This document shows positions 1 through 8,476 of a DNA stretch of 64,000 bases, piece after piece. The translations under genes and the position numbers were made by a program. The notes beneath the pieces were generated by a model, which worked only from the letters and a program-made list of their open reading frames with translations, did no database searches and was not told the DNA's origin. The DNA is from Frisingicoccus sp902471845 (GTDB lineage Bacteria; Bacillota; Clostridia; Lachnospirales; Lachnospiraceae), in assembly GCF_047030795.1 (NCBI RefSeq), contig NZ_JBKYIC010000003.1; one strand, 5' to 3'. The first letter of the stretch is position 1. Every line of letters starts with the position of its first letter.

Positions 1-2
1 GG

Positions 3-383
3 GTCATGAAGGAAGATATCCGGGAACTTCAGACAGAAATGAAGGAAGTTAAAGCAGATATCAAAGAACTTCAGACAGAGATGAAAGAAGTCAAAGAGGA
101 TATTCAGGGTATGAAAGTGGACATCCAGGATACAAAAGATGATGTGCAGGAGTTAAAAGTGGAAGCAGGAGACTTGAGAAGTTCTGTGAAGTCAATTGAA
201 ACGACCTTGGAAAATGAGATAGTACATGGAATAAAAATTATTGCAGAAGCTCATTTTGATTTACATAGAAAACTCCATGAGGCATTGAAAATTACAAATG
301 AAGAAGAATTGATCGCACTTCGGGTCACAAATCTTGAAAAGGAGATGCGACAAGTAAAAGAACAAATAGATAAAATTGCATAA
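3..383 (+). CDS. Coiled-coil protein, 5' end outside the window
   Basis: The reading frame is open to the left edge, and the first visible ATG (position 6) has no usable SD, so this is probably the C-terminal part of a longer gene. The visible ~125 residues start with a tandem 14-residue repeat (ELQTEMKEVKxDI, twice, then degenerate copies), which is also a ~42-nt direct repeat in DNA. Charged and hydrophobic residues alternate in a heptad-like way, as in a long parallel coiled coil. The last ~55 residues (from ENEIVHGIKII to the end) are also predicted helical. No enzymatic motif is visible and I do not recognise a family. A strong terminator follows directly. Confidence 0.6.
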   Translation, partial: VMKEDIRELQTEMKEVKADIKELQTEMKEVKEDIQGMKVDIQDTKDDVQELKVEAGDLRSSVKSIETTLENEIVHGIKIIAEAHFDLHRKLHEALKITNEEELIALRVTNLEKEMRQVKEQIDKIA

Positions 384-389
384 TGAAGC

Positions 390-442
390 AAAAAAACGTT
401 ATGGGCATTACTTTTTTAGTGAATGGCTCATAACGTTTTTTA
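390..442 (+). terminator. Rho-independent terminator after the coiled-coil gene
   Basis: Inverted repeat AAAAAACGTTATGGGC / GCTCATAACGTTTTTT with one wobble or mismatch, followed by T-rich sequence. It starts 7 nt after the stop codon. The A-tract on the left arm may let it work in both directions. Confidence 0.8.
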
Positions 443-503
443 TATTATTTCCAACGGTCATGAATCTTATGGGCCTTATTCTTCTTTTTCCGGCCAACAC
501 CTA

Positions 504-543
504 TGCGGAGCATCTGACATGCAGTATGCCCGAATGGGTATAG
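504..543. repeat. Dispersed structured intergenic repeat, copy 1 (degenerate)
   Basis: Shares GTATGCCCGAATGGGTAT with the copy at 14471-14540 and part of the same hairpin with the copy at 32964-33030. The 3' half folds as TATGCCC-GAAT-GGGTATA with one G-T pair. The 5' half is shortened and different (GCAT-CTGAC-ATGC). Apart from this repeat and the two flanking terminators, I see nothing recognisable between 443 and 670. Confidence 0.55.
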
Positions 544-670
544 AATTAATCGGGACAATACAGATAATGTATAATCCGTAGGAAAGGATAATACCTGATG
601 TCACAATATAGTTTTAAAATTCAAATTTTTAAATACTTATGGATATACTGCTTTGAAATATCGTATGAAT

Positions 671-706
671 GAAAAACACCTGAATTCGTGATGAACTCAG
701 GTGCTT
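671..706 (-). terminator. Terminator of the NSS transporter gene (minus strand)
   Basis: CACCTGA (677-683) pairs with TCAGGTG (697-703). Read on the minus strand, the stem is followed by GTTTTTC. It lies just past the stop codon of the transporter gene. Confidence 0.7.
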
Positions 707-711
707 TGTCA

Positions 712-2085
712 TTATACAAAAAATTTCTGCCAGTATCCCATGATAAGGATAAAGAGAATAATAAGCGGTAGAATGTAACTGACATAGAACCGGGACCACT
801 GTGGGAATTTCGGGCCTTTTCCGGCGTCAGCTTCCTCGATAAAGTTTTTCCATCCCCATCCCCGTTTGCTCGTACAGAAGAGCAGATATAAAAGACTTCC
901 GATTGGCAGCAGGTTATTGGAAACAATAAAGTCTTCCAGATCCTGAATCGTACTGCCTGCACCGAGCGGCGTGATTCCGCTGAGTACATTGAAACCGAGG
1001 ACGCAAGGCATGGACAGGATAATGATTAAAATACCATTGATTAAAACGGCCTTTTTGCGTTTCCATCCCCACAAGTCCATAGAGAAGCTCAAAATATTCT
1101 CAAATACGGCAATGATGGTGGACATGGCAGCAAAGGACATAAAGACAAAAAATAATGTTCCAAAAATCCGTCCGCCAGTCATCTGATTAAAAATGTTCGG
1201 CAGAGTGACGAATACAAGTCCGGGACCTTCGCCCGGGTCTACGCCGAAGGCAAAACAGGCCGGGAAAATGACCAGTCCGGCCATCAGAGCAATCAATGTA
1301 TCCAGAAGACAGATATTCATGGATTCACCGAGAAGGCGGTGTTCTTTACTGATATAACTGCCGAAGATGGCCATGGCGCCGATGCCGAGGCTTAATGTAA
1401 AGAAAGCCTGACCCATGGCGGCAAAAATAACTTCACCGAGACCATTTTCCAGGATTTTCCCGAAATCAGGAATTAAGTAAAAACGAATACCTTCAGCAGC
1501 ACCATCCAGGGTGACGCTGCGTATACATAAAATAATAAGAATGATCAAAAGAAAACTCATCATTACTTTTGTGATACGTTCCACACCTTTTTGGAGACCG
1601 AGGCTACAGATACCAAAACAAATCAGAACTGTGATCAGCATCCAGAGAGTCATAGCAACCGGGTCACTAAGCATGCCGTTGAAAATGCCGCCAACTTCTT
1701 CCGGCGTAGTTCCGACGAATTCGCCGCATATCATTTTGTAGACATAGTAGAGCATCCAGCCGCCAACAGTTGTGTAAAACATCATGAGCAGATAGTTGCC
1801 GGCCATAGCCAGGTAACCTGTGATATGCCATTTTGTTCCGGAAGGTTCCAGAACATGAAAACTTCTGGCTGCGGATTTTTGGCTGGCACGTCCCACGGAA
1901 AATTCCATGACCATGATCGGAAGCCCGAGAATGACAAGGAATACAAGGTAAATCAATACAAAGGCGGCACCGCCGTATTTACCAGTAATATATGGGAACC
2001 GCCATACATTGCCCAGACCGATGGCGCAGCCGGCTGAGATAAGAATAAATCCGAGTCGGGATGAGAAATGTTCTCTCTTTTCCAT
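712..2085 (-). CDS. Sodium-dependent transporter of the NSS/SNF family
   Basis: 457-residue membrane protein, the normal size for bacterial neurotransmitter:sodium symporters (LeuT/MhsT type), which import amino acids or related compounds with Na+. The N-terminus carries the family signature GLGNVWRFPY (about residues 23-32), whose backbone forms the Na+/substrate site at the unwound part of helix 1. About 11-12 hydrophobic segments follow. ATG at 2085 is preceded by GAAAGGGG at good spacing. The gene stands alone and is divergent from murF. The substrate cannot be read from the sequence. Confidence 0.9.
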   Translation of the reverse strand: MEKREHFSSRLGFILISAGCAIGLGNVWRFPYITGKYGGAAFVLIYLVFLVILGLPIMVMEFSVGRASQKSAARSFHVLEPSGTKWHITGYLAMAGNYLLMMFYTTVGGWMLYYVYKMICGEFVGTTPEEVGGIFNGMLSDPVAMTLWMLITVLICFGICSLGLQKGVERITKVMMSFLLIILIILCIRSVTLDGAAEGIRFYLIPDFGKILENGLGEVIFAAMGQAFFTLSLGIGAMAIFGSYISKEHRLLGESMNICLLDTLIALMAGLVIFPACFAFGVDPGEGPGLVFVTLPNIFNQMTGGRIFGTLFFVFMSFAAMSTIIAVFENILSFSMDLWGWKRKKAVLINGILIIILSMPCVLGFNVLSGITPLGAGSTIQDLEDFIVSNNLLPIGSLLYLLFCTSKRGWGWKNFIEEADAGKGPKFPQWSRFYVSYILPLIILFILIMGYWQKFFV

Positions 2086-2209
2086 AAGTTTCCCCTTTCT
2101 TGTATGTTTATATAATCTTTATAAGAATATCAAATGTATGATGTGGGGTCAAGGAGATTGTAAAAATATGGATAAGGAATGTTTACAGAGATAAAAAATA
2201 CAGAAAATA

Positions 2210-2238
2210 TCGACAGGTACAGGATTTCTTGCTATAAT
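2210..2238 (+). promoter_or_regulatory. Probable promoter of murF
   Basis: TCGACA (2210-2215), 17-bp spacer, TATAAT (2233-2238), with an extended -10 TG at 2230-2231. This is close to the housekeeping sigma consensus. Confidence 0.7.
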
Positions 2239-2281
2239 CTACGCGGAAGATTCGTATTTTATTATAGAAGGGATGATTAAA

Positions 2282-3670
2282 GTGGAAGCGATGACTGCGG
2301 AGGAAATTGTGAAAGCGGTAGGTGGTACATTACTGTCCGGAAATCCGGAAACAGTGATTGAACATATATGTATTGACAGTCGGGAAGCTAGGGAAGGCAG
2401 TTTATTTGTACCAATCATTGGGGAGAAGGTGGACGCCCACAAATTTATCGCACAGGTGCTGGACCACGGTGCGGCAGGGGTATTCATGTCCCATGGGGAT
2501 GTGATTGATTCGGATAAAGTACATATTTTGGTGAAGGATACGGTAAAAGCCCTGGGAGATCTGGCGGCTCACTACCGACGGAAATTCCGAATGCCGATCG
2601 TCGGAATCACTGGAAGTGTGGGAAAAACTTCGACAAAAGAAATGATCAGTGCCGCTCTGGAAACTGGTTTTCATATTATGAAAACAGCGGGAAATCAAAA
2701 CAGTCAGATTGGCGTGCCTCTGACGTTGTTTCGTATGGAAGCCGGGCAAGAACTGGCCGTGGTAGAGATGGGTATCAGTGAATTTGGTGAGATGGAAAAT
2801 CTGGTCCGTTTTGTAGAGCCGGATGTGGCCGTAGTGACTAATATCGGCGAGGCACATATCGCCCAATTTGGGAAAAAAGAGAATACGATGAGAGAAAAAC
2901 TAAAAATTGCTATGGATTTTACAGAGAAGCAGCGTATTTTCCTGAATGGCGACGATCCGCTTTTGCGTCAGGCTTCCGGAACGATGAAATGTCCGGTCAC
3001 ACTATTCGGAACCTCGGAAGGGTGTGACTACCGGGCGGAAAATATCCATATTGAAGATGGAAAGAATTGCTTTACTCTAGTTTATCTGGAAGGACGGGAG
3101 GATGTGGTCATCCAACAGCTTGGACTTCATAATGTGCAGAATGCACTGGTGGCCATTGCCGTCGCCAGACATTTTGGTATCGAACCTGCAGTGGCCAAGA
3201 AAGGATTGAACGATTATGCGGGGATTCCGATGCGGCAGCAGATTAATCATCTTGACCATGGGATTAAAGTCATTGATGATACCTACAATGCCAGTCCGGC
3301 CTCAGTCAAATCCGGCGTGGATGTATTGATGCAGTTGGATAATCCGGGGCGAAAGATTGCTGTACTTGGCGATATTCTGGAATTGGGGGATGTATCCTGG
3401 CAGTGTCACTATGATACGGGGCTGGCCATATCGGAGGAAAAGCTTCATATGGTTGTTACGGTTGGTCAGGAGATGAAAGCTCTGGCGAAGGCCATTATTG
3501 ATTCAGGAGCGGGAATTGCCGTGTGCAGTTTTGATACCAATGAGGAAGCCATTCAATGGCTTTTGGAGAATGTATCTGATGGAGATGCAATCCTTGTGAA
3601 AGGGTCCAGAGGCATGCATGAGGAGGAAGTTGTCATGGCGCTCAGAGAAAAATATGGGTCAAAGTCCTAA
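2282..3670 (+). CDS. murF: UDP-N-acetylmuramoyl-tripeptide--D-Ala-D-Ala ligase MurF
   Basis: Cytoplasmic Mur ligase that adds D-Ala-D-Ala to UDP-MurNAc-tripeptide, the last soluble step of peptidoglycan precursor synthesis. The N-terminal substrate domain shows DSREAREGSLFVP. The ATP-binding loop GITGSVGKTSTKEM and TAGNQNSQIGVP mark the central domain, and DDTYNASPASVKSG marks the C-terminal domain. Length is ~462 residues, usual for MurF. A start at ATG 2273 would touch the SD AGAAGGG (2266-2272) directly, so I prefer GTG 2282, 9 nt downstream. The same ATTAAAGTGGAAGC context surrounds the GTG start of greA. Confidence 0.93.
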   Translation: MEAMTAEEIVKAVGGTLLSGNPETVIEHICIDSREAREGSLFVPIIGEKVDAHKFIAQVLDHGAAGVFMSHGDVIDSDKVHILVKDTVKALGDLAAHYRRKFRMPIVGITGSVGKTSTKEMISAALETGFHIMKTAGNQNSQIGVPLTLFRMEAGQELAVVEMGISEFGEMENLVRFVEPDVAVVTNIGEAHIAQFGKKENTMREKLKIAMDFTEKQRIFLNGDDPLLRQASGTMKCPVTLFGTSEGCDYRAENIHIEDGKNCFTLVYLEGREDVVIQQLGLHNVQNALVAIAVARHFGIEPAVAKKGLNDYAGIPMRQQINHLDHGIKVIDDTYNASPASVKSGVDVLMQLDNPGRKIAVLGDILELGDVSWQCHYDTGLAISEEKLHMVVTVGQEMKALAKAIIDSGAGIAVCSFDTNEEAIQWLLENVSDGDAILVKGSRGMHEEEVVMALREKYGSKS

Positions 3671-3696
3671 ATACATTGTTAAGTCCTAAACTTACC

Positions 3697-3725
3697 TTGC
3701 ATTTCTGCGTAAATCGGGGTATAAT
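3697..3725 (+). promoter_or_regulatory. Probable promoter of nfnAB
   Basis: TTGCAT (3697-3702), 17-bp spacer, TATAAT (3720-3725). The -35 is weak (three matches) and the -10 is perfect. Confidence 0.55.
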
Positions 3726-3786
3726 CTACAAGCAAAATCGACAATTCAATCAGGTAAAGAATTAAAGATATTCCAGGAGGGGAAAT

Positions 3787-4677
3787 ATGTTTAAAATACG
3801 GGAAGCCAGAAAACTGGCAGAAAAAATCTTCTTTATGGAAGTTGAGGCACCACGAGTTGCCAAGGCTTGCCAGCCGGGAGAATTCGTTATTGTGAGAATG
3901 GATGAGCGCGGTGAGCGGATTCCGCTGACCATTTGCGATTATAATAGGGAGGAAGGAACTATAAGCATTGTTTTCCAGACAGTGGGTGCATCCACAGAAC
4001 GTATGGCTTGTTTAAAAACAGGGGATGCCTTTGCCGATGTGACGGGACCTTTGGGCAATCCTTCTGATTTTGTCCATGAAGATATAGAAACACTTCAGTC
4101 TAAAAAAATGTTGTTTATTGCCGGTGGTGTTGGTACGGCCCCGGTTTATCCACAGGTAAAATGGCTTCATGAGCATGGCATTAAAGTGGATGTCATTATT
4201 GGTGCCAAAACAAAAGACTTATTGATTCTTACGAAAGAAATGGCGGCCGTATCCGATTATCTTTATGTGGCGACGGATGATGGCTCTTATGGTTTCAAAG
4301 GCCTGGTTACCCAGGTGCTTGAAGATTTAGTAAAGAACCAGCATAAGCAGTATGACCATTGTGTTGTCATCGGTCCGATGATCATGATGAAATTTGCCTG
4401 TCTGATGACAAAGAGTCTGGACATTCCGACAACAGTCAGCCTGAATCCGATTATGGTGGACGGTACGGGAATGTGCGGTGCCTGCCGTGTGACTGTGGAC
4501 GGAAAGGTAAAATTTGCCTGCGTGGATGGTCCGGAATTTGACGGTCATCTGGTGGATTTTGACCAGGCAATGCAGCGTCAGCAGATGTATAAGACAGAAG
4601 AAGGCCGCGCGATGCTGAAGGTGACCGAAGGGGATACCCATCACGGCGGCTGCGGACAGTGTGGAGGTGAAGCATAA
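3787..4677 (+). CDS. nfnA: NfnA: ferredoxin--NADP+ oxidoreductase small subunit (FAD, [2Fe-2S])
   Basis: 296-residue sulfide/dihydroorotate-dehydrogenase-like FAD/NAD(P)-binding protein. In the Nfn complex this subunit binds NAD(H) and FAD. With NfnB it couples NADH and reduced ferredoxin oxidation to NADP+ reduction by flavin-based bifurcation. Visible are an N-terminal flavin domain (PLTICDYN, VGASTERM), a nucleotide-binding segment (FIAGGVGTAPVYPQ) and the C-terminal cluster motif DGTGMCGACRV...FACVDG with Cys230, Cys233 and Cys245. In characterised NfnA one Asp plus three Cys bind the [2Fe-2S] cluster. AGGAGGGG precedes ATG 3787. The stop overlaps the nfnB start (TAATG), which suggests translational coupling. 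The alternative name, a glutamate-synthase-associated subunit, is less likely given the pairing. Confidence 0.88.
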   Translation: MFKIREARKLAEKIFFMEVEAPRVAKACQPGEFVIVRMDERGERIPLTICDYNREEGTISIVFQTVGASTERMACLKTGDAFADVTGPLGNPSDFVHEDIETLQSKKMLFIAGGVGTAPVYPQVKWLHEHGIKVDVIIGAKTKDLLILTKEMAAVSDYLYVATDDGSYGFKGLVTQVLEDLVKNQHKQYDHCVVIGPMIMMKFACLMTKSLDIPTTVSLNPIMVDGTGMCGACRVTVDGKVKFACVDGPEFDGHLVDFDQAMQRQQMYKTEEGRAMLKVTEGDTHHGGCGQCGGEA

Positions 4678-6071
4678 TGGCAGTGAATATGACACGGGTT
4701 CCAGTGAGGGAACAGGAACCGCTGGTACGGGCAAAGAATTTTGAAGAAGTATGTCTTGGATATTCGGAGGAAGAGGCAGTAGCAGAGGCAGAACGCTGCC
4801 TTCATTGTGCTAAACCGCTTTGTGTACAGGGCTGTCCGGTATCTATTAATATACCTGAATTTATTCAGGAAGTAAAAAACAGAGATTTTAAAAAGGCTTA
4901 TGACATTATCAATGAATCCTCATCTCTGCCGGCGGTCTGCGGACGAGTATGTCCACAGGAAACCCAGTGTGAGGGCAAATGTATTCTTGGTAAAAAAGGC
5001 GATCCGGTTTCTATCGGAAAACTTGAGCGTTTCGTGGCCGATTGGGCCAGTGAGAACGGTGTAGAACCAGCGAAGACAAAGGAACAGCGTCCGGAACGAG
5101 TGGCTGTCATCGGTTCGGGGCCGGCCGGGCTGACCTGTGCCGGAGATTTGGCAAAGATGGGTTATCAGGTGAAGATTTTTGAAGCACTTCATCAGGCCGG
5201 CGGTGTACTTGTCTATGGTATTCCTGAATTTCGTCTGCCGAAGGATAAGGTTGTAGCCCATGAAGTTGAGAATGTTAAAAAGCTTGGCGTTGAGATTGAA
5301 ACGGATGCGGTTGTTGGAAAATCGGTGACGATCGATCAGTTGATGGATGAAGAAGGTTTCGATGCGGTATTCATCGGTTCCGGTGCCGGACTTCCAAAAT
5401 TCATGGGGATTCCGGGAGAACAGGCCAATGGTGTATTCTCTGCCAACGAATATCTGACACGAAATAACCTGATGAAAGCTTATTTGAATTATGATACACC
5501 AATCCACGCAGGCAGCAAAGTGGTTGTTGTCGGCGGCGGCAATGTGGCGATGGACGCGGCGCGTACAGCCCTCCGCCTGGGTGCAGAAACCCATATCGTA
5601 TATCGTCGGAGCGAAAAGGAACTTCCGGCCAGAGTGGAAGAGGTTCATCACGCAAAAGAAGAAGGAATACAGTTCCATCTGTTGAATAATCCGGTAGAAA
5701 TTCTTGTAGATGATGCCGGATGGGTACGGGGAATCCGCTGCATCCGTATGGAACTTGGAGAACCGGATGAATCCGGCCGAAGAAGTCCGGTGGAAATTCC
5801 GGGTTCTGAATATGAGATTGAAGCCGATACGGTTATCATGTCTCTTGGAACGTCACCGAATCCGTTGATTTCTTCTACGACCAAAGGATTGGATACGGAC
5901 CGCAGAAAATGTATCGTTGCTGAGGAGAGTAATGGTGCTACAAGCCGTCCGGGAGTTTTTGCCGGTGGCGATGCGGTTACAGGTGCGGCGACAGTTATTC
6001 TGGCTATGGGCGCAGGAAAGGCCGCAGCAGCGGGCATTCATGAGTATTTACAAAAAAACAAAAAACATTAA
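4677..6071 (+). CDS. nfnB: NfnB / homotetrameric GltA-type NADPH-binding flavoprotein
   Basis: 464-residue partner of NfnA. The N-terminus holds two [4Fe-4S] cysteine groups: CLHCAKPLCVQGCP (with Cys and Pro at the usual places) and CGRVCPQETQCEGKC. An FAD-binding Rossmann motif (GSGPAGLTCAGDLA, about residue 145) and an NADP(H) motif (GGGNVAMDAARTALRLG) follow. The C-terminal GGDAVTGAATVILAMGAGK closes the FAD site. Databases often call this family glutamate synthase (NADPH), homotetrameric. No glutamate synthase large subunit is adjacent and NfnA is fused to its operon, so NfnB is the better reading. No clear terminator follows. Confidence 0.88.
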   Translation: MAVNMTRVPVREQEPLVRAKNFEEVCLGYSEEEAVAEAERCLHCAKPLCVQGCPVSINIPEFIQEVKNRDFKKAYDIINESSSLPAVCGRVCPQETQCEGKCILGKKGDPVSIGKLERFVADWASENGVEPAKTKEQRPERVAVIGSGPAGLTCAGDLAKMGYQVKIFEALHQAGGVLVYGIPEFRLPKDKVVAHEVENVKKLGVEIETDAVVGKSVTIDQLMDEEGFDAVFIGSGAGLPKFMGIPGEQANGVFSANEYLTRNNLMKAYLNYDTPIHAGSKVVVVGGGNVAMDAARTALRLGAETHIVYRRSEKELPARVEEVHHAKEEGIQFHLLNNPVEILVDDAGWVRGIRCIRMELGEPDESGRRSPVEIPGSEYEIEADTVIMSLGTSPNPLISSTTKGLDTDRRKCIVAEESNGATSRPGVFAGGDAVTGAATVILAMGAGKAAAAGIHEYLQKNKKH

Positions 6072-6079
6072 AAAAACTA

Positions 6080-6108
6080 TTGCAAATTCTTGACAAAAGG
6101 TATATAAT
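6080..6108 (+). promoter_or_regulatory. Probable promoter of the HAD hydrolase leader
   Basis: TTGCAA (6080-6085), 17-bp spacer, TATAAT (6103-6108). A perfect TTGACA at 6090-6095 is only 7 bp from this -10 and cannot pair with it. Confidence 0.5.
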
Positions 6109-6113
6109 GTGCT

Positions 6114-6133
6114 TGTGTTAAGAAATTAACACA
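6114..6133 (+). promoter_or_regulatory. Perfect inverted repeat at the predicted transcription start
   Basis: TGTGTTAA-GAAA-TTAACACA, 8-bp arms, beginning 6 nt behind the -10 box. As RNA it would be a 5'-terminal hairpin with a GAAA (GNRA) tetraloop. As DNA it would be a good operator. The two readings cannot be separated by eye. Confidence 0.55.
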
Positions 6134-6175
6134 GAATTTAATTAGCCCTTTGAATCCCATAATAATATAACCCTT

Positions 6176-6208
6176 AGAAGCCGTTGTCGTATGATGACGG
6201 CTTCTTGC
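6176..6208 (+). terminator. Terminator-like hairpin inside the HAD hydrolase leader
   Basis: AGAAGCCGT (6176-6184) pairs perfectly with ACGGCTTCT (6197-6205), then TGCTTATTTT. It lies ~65 nt after the predicted start of transcription and ~40 nt before the next gene. It could be an attenuator, or it could end a short independent RNA. Confidence 0.5.
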
Positions 6209-6246
6209 TTATTTTAAAGGATTACAGAGATGAATCGGGTGAGACG

Positions 6247-7068
6247 ATGAGAAAATTGAAACTGGTTGCCATGGATGTGGATGGTACTTTAATGGGAAAG
6301 AACAAAATACTGACAAAACGGACAAAGGACACGTTGACAGAGGCTGCGGCCAAGGGTATCCATCTGGTGGTAGCCAGCGGTCGGGCATTGCAGGCCGTGC
6401 CGGAAGAATTGATTCAGATTCCGGGAATGGAGTATGTCATTACCTCAAATGGCAGTAGTGTATTCCGTCTTTCTGACAGAAAGCGTATTTATGGCCGGGA
6501 TATGACACCAGAGCAGATTCGAAAGCTTTTGGAATTTTATGAAGATTATGATTGTCCGATGGAAGCTTTTATCTGCGGAGTTCCATATACATCAAAAACA
6601 TATTTTGATCATCCGGAGAATTTTGGAGCAGGACCCTTATCTGTGAAATATGTTCGTACAACACGCCATCCTGTGCCGGACATGCGCAGCTTTGTAAAGA
6701 AGCACGAAAATGAAATCGAAGGTATAAATTTTATTGTCCATGACATGGAAGTAAAGGCGGATATGCGTCGCCAACTGGAAACCTTTGAAGGGCTTTATGT
6801 TACTTCATCCGTGCCGCGTTATATAGAAATCAGCCACGGCAGTGTTTGTAAGCGCAGTGCCCTGATGTGGCTTGCGGGCGAACTGAATATTTTGCAGGAA
6901 GAAATCGCAGCTTTTGGTGACGGCGAAAATGATCTGGAAATGATTCAGTACGCCGGATTTGGCGTTGCCATGGGCAACGCCGTTGAATCTCTCAAACAGG
7001 CGGCAGATCATGTTGCACCGCCATGTGAGGAAGATGGCGTAGCCTGTGTGCTGGAACAATTTCTTTAA
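6247..7068 (+). CDS. Cof-type HAD-superfamily hydrolase
   Basis: 273-residue cytoplasmic phosphatase of the HAD IIB (Cof) group, which dephosphorylates sugar phosphates, nucleotides or cofactors; the substrate is not predictable. Motif I is MDVDGTL (Asp10 nucleophile, Asp12 acid/base). Motif IV is GDGENDLEM followed by GVAMGNA. I start at ATG 6247 (SD GGGTGA, MRKLKLVAMDVDG). An earlier in-frame ATG at 6184 lies inside the leader hairpin and would add an unconserved tail. The gene ends 5 nt from a convergent methyltransferase gene with no terminator between them. Confidence 0.85.
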   Translation: MRKLKLVAMDVDGTLMGKNKILTKRTKDTLTEAAAKGIHLVVASGRALQAVPEELIQIPGMEYVITSNGSSVFRLSDRKRIYGRDMTPEQIRKLLEFYEDYDCPMEAFICGVPYTSKTYFDHPENFGAGPLSVKYVRTTRHPVPDMRSFVKKHENEIEGINFIVHDMEVKADMRRQLETFEGLYVTSSVPRYIEISHGSVCKRSALMWLAGELNILQEEIAAFGDGENDLEMIQYAGFGVAMGNAVESLKQAADHVAPPCEEDGVACVLEQFL

Positions 7069-7073
7069 AGAGT

Positions 7074-7706
7074 CTATTGGATGTTTCCGATAAAATAAAA
7101 TCCGTTGGACCGGTGCCCATTCATTGTGGTAAAGACTAAATATTCATATTCCAGCATGTGAAAGTCAGACAGGAGCGTTTTTATCCATGCTTCCGAGTGG
7201 TGGCGGAGTACTGCGCCTTCGGGAAGCTCAAATATGCCATAAGTAGGATATTTGCCATAGGCCGCTGCATATCGGTTGCGATTTCGTTCGTCATCATTCA
7301 GAAGAAAATCATTAATATATAAAATTCCGCCGGGTTTTAACACTCTTTTAATTTCACTTAGCAGTTTACGCTGTTCTTCATCAGAAATAATGCAGGTCAA
7401 AACAGCAAAAAGAATCACAGCGTCCACAGAATGCGTTTCCATATCGATGAACGGGTTGGTTTTAACCCGCAGGTCAAGTTCCGGGAACAGGGAATGTCCT
7501 CTGGAGATCATACCCTCTGAAAAATCCATTCCAATCAGACGGCAGTATCCGCGCTGATAAAGCTCATGCAAAGTGCGTCCGTATCCGCAGCCCATATCCA
7601 GAATCAGAGACGACGGCTTAACATACTTTTCAAACTGTTTGAACTGAAAGGGTGTCGTAAACTGCTTCGTTTCAGAAACACTGTTCCAATATTCTTTTGA
7701 ATTCAT
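7074..7706 (-). CDS. Class I SAM-dependent methyltransferase
   Basis: 210-residue small-molecule-type methyltransferase. Motif I is LDMGCGYG (about residues 36-43), followed by an acidic post-I residue in GMDFSEGM. LFAVLTCI and LKPGGILYINDF are motifs II-III. The start is ATG 7706, preceded on the minus strand by AGGAGGT; a longer frame from 7751 has no SD. It is divergent from a Crp/Fnr-type regulator gene with only 78 bp between, which suggests control by it. The substrate is unknown. Confidence 0.8.
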   Translation of the reverse strand: MNSKEYWNSVSETKQFTTPFQFKQFEKYVKPSSLILDMGCGYGRTLHELYQRGYCRLIGMDFSEGMISRGHSLFPELDLRVKTNPFIDMETHSVDAVILFAVLTCIISDEEQRKLLSEIKRVLKPGGILYINDFLLNDDERNRNRYAAAYGKYPTYGIFELPEGAVLRHHSEAWIKTLLSDFHMLEYEYLVFTTMNGHRSNGFYFIGNIQ

Positions 7707-7784
7707 TATTGATAACCTCCTAACGCAAAAATTTAAAAATTCAGCTGACAAAATCTATTATAATAGTAAATCAAGAAAGGCGAT

Positions 7785-8474
7785 ATGAGATTTCTCATAC
7801 CACAAGGTGACAAAATGACTCCATTGGATAAAAAGCAGGCAGAAGCATATATGAAACGCTTTCCGTTGCCGGATGTTTTTTCGTTTGATATCACTCCATA
7901 TCTGGAAGTGGTTTGTTTTGAAGCCGACGACATGATCATGCGTGAGGGAGAAAGACCGTCGGTACTTTATTTTTTGACAGAGGGCCGGGCAAAACTTTTT
8001 CTAACCCATGATAATGGACGAATATCTCTGATAAATTTTTTAGAGGCGCCCTGCTTCTTAGGGGAAATGGAATTGCTGGACTCAGGAAGAGAGGCGAATG
8101 GCGTGAAAGCAATCACGGCCTGTATCTGCTATGCGATTGATATGACAAAATGTAAAAAATTGTTGTTGTCCGATAATATGTTTCTAAAATATTTATGCGT
8201 TTTTCTAAGCAATAAGGCCACTCAAAATACAAATCATTATTCAAGAAATCAGTCCTACCCTCTTTCTGCCCGTCTTGCAAAATTTATTCTGAGTACGTCA
8301 TATAAAGGCTGTTACCGGGAACGCCACACTGAGGTGGCAGAATTTCTAGGCGTCAGTTACCGGCATTTGCTCTATGTCATTGCAGATTTTGTAAAAAAAG
8401 GTATTTTATCAAAGAGTAAGCAGGGATATTATATAGAGGATGAAAAGGAATTAAGAAAAATTGGCGGAATGTGA
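7785..8474 (+). CDS. Crp/Fnr-family regulator, YeiL-like
   Basis: ~229-residue transcription factor. An N-terminal cyclic-nucleotide-binding-type beta barrel (EGERPSVLYFLTEGRAKLF, APCFLGEMELLD) is followed by a C-terminal helix-turn-helix (HTEVAEFLGVSYRHLLYVI). From memory the sequence resembles E. coli YeiL along most of its length (NQSxPLxxRLAxFIL, EFLGVSYRHLLYV). E. coli YeiL is linked to stationary phase and nitrogen starvation. No Cys cluster typical of FNR is visible. Two starts have an SD: ATG 7785 (AAGAAAGG) and ATG 7815 (AAGGTGA); the second fits YeiL length better. A TATAAT at 7759-7764 lies upstream. Confidence 0.8.
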   Translation: MRFLIPQGDKMTPLDKKQAEAYMKRFPLPDVFSFDITPYLEVVCFEADDMIMREGERPSVLYFLTEGRAKLFLTHDNGRISLINFLEAPCFLGEMELLDSGREANGVKAITACICYAIDMTKCKKLLLSDNMFLKYLCVFLSNKATQNTNHYSRNQSYPLSARLAKFILSTSYKGCYRERHTEVAEFLGVSYRHLLYVIADFVKKGILSKSKQGYYIEDEKELRKIGGM

Positions 8475-8476
8475 TC

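Noticed and set aside
4920..5678. 252-codon minus-strand frame opposite nfnB
   Set aside because: The plus strand codes for a complete conserved protein here; the minus product has no motif.
6090..6108. TTGACA (6090) with TATAAT (6103) as a promoter
   Set aside because: Only 7 bp separate them. The usable -35 for that -10 is TTGCAA at 6080.
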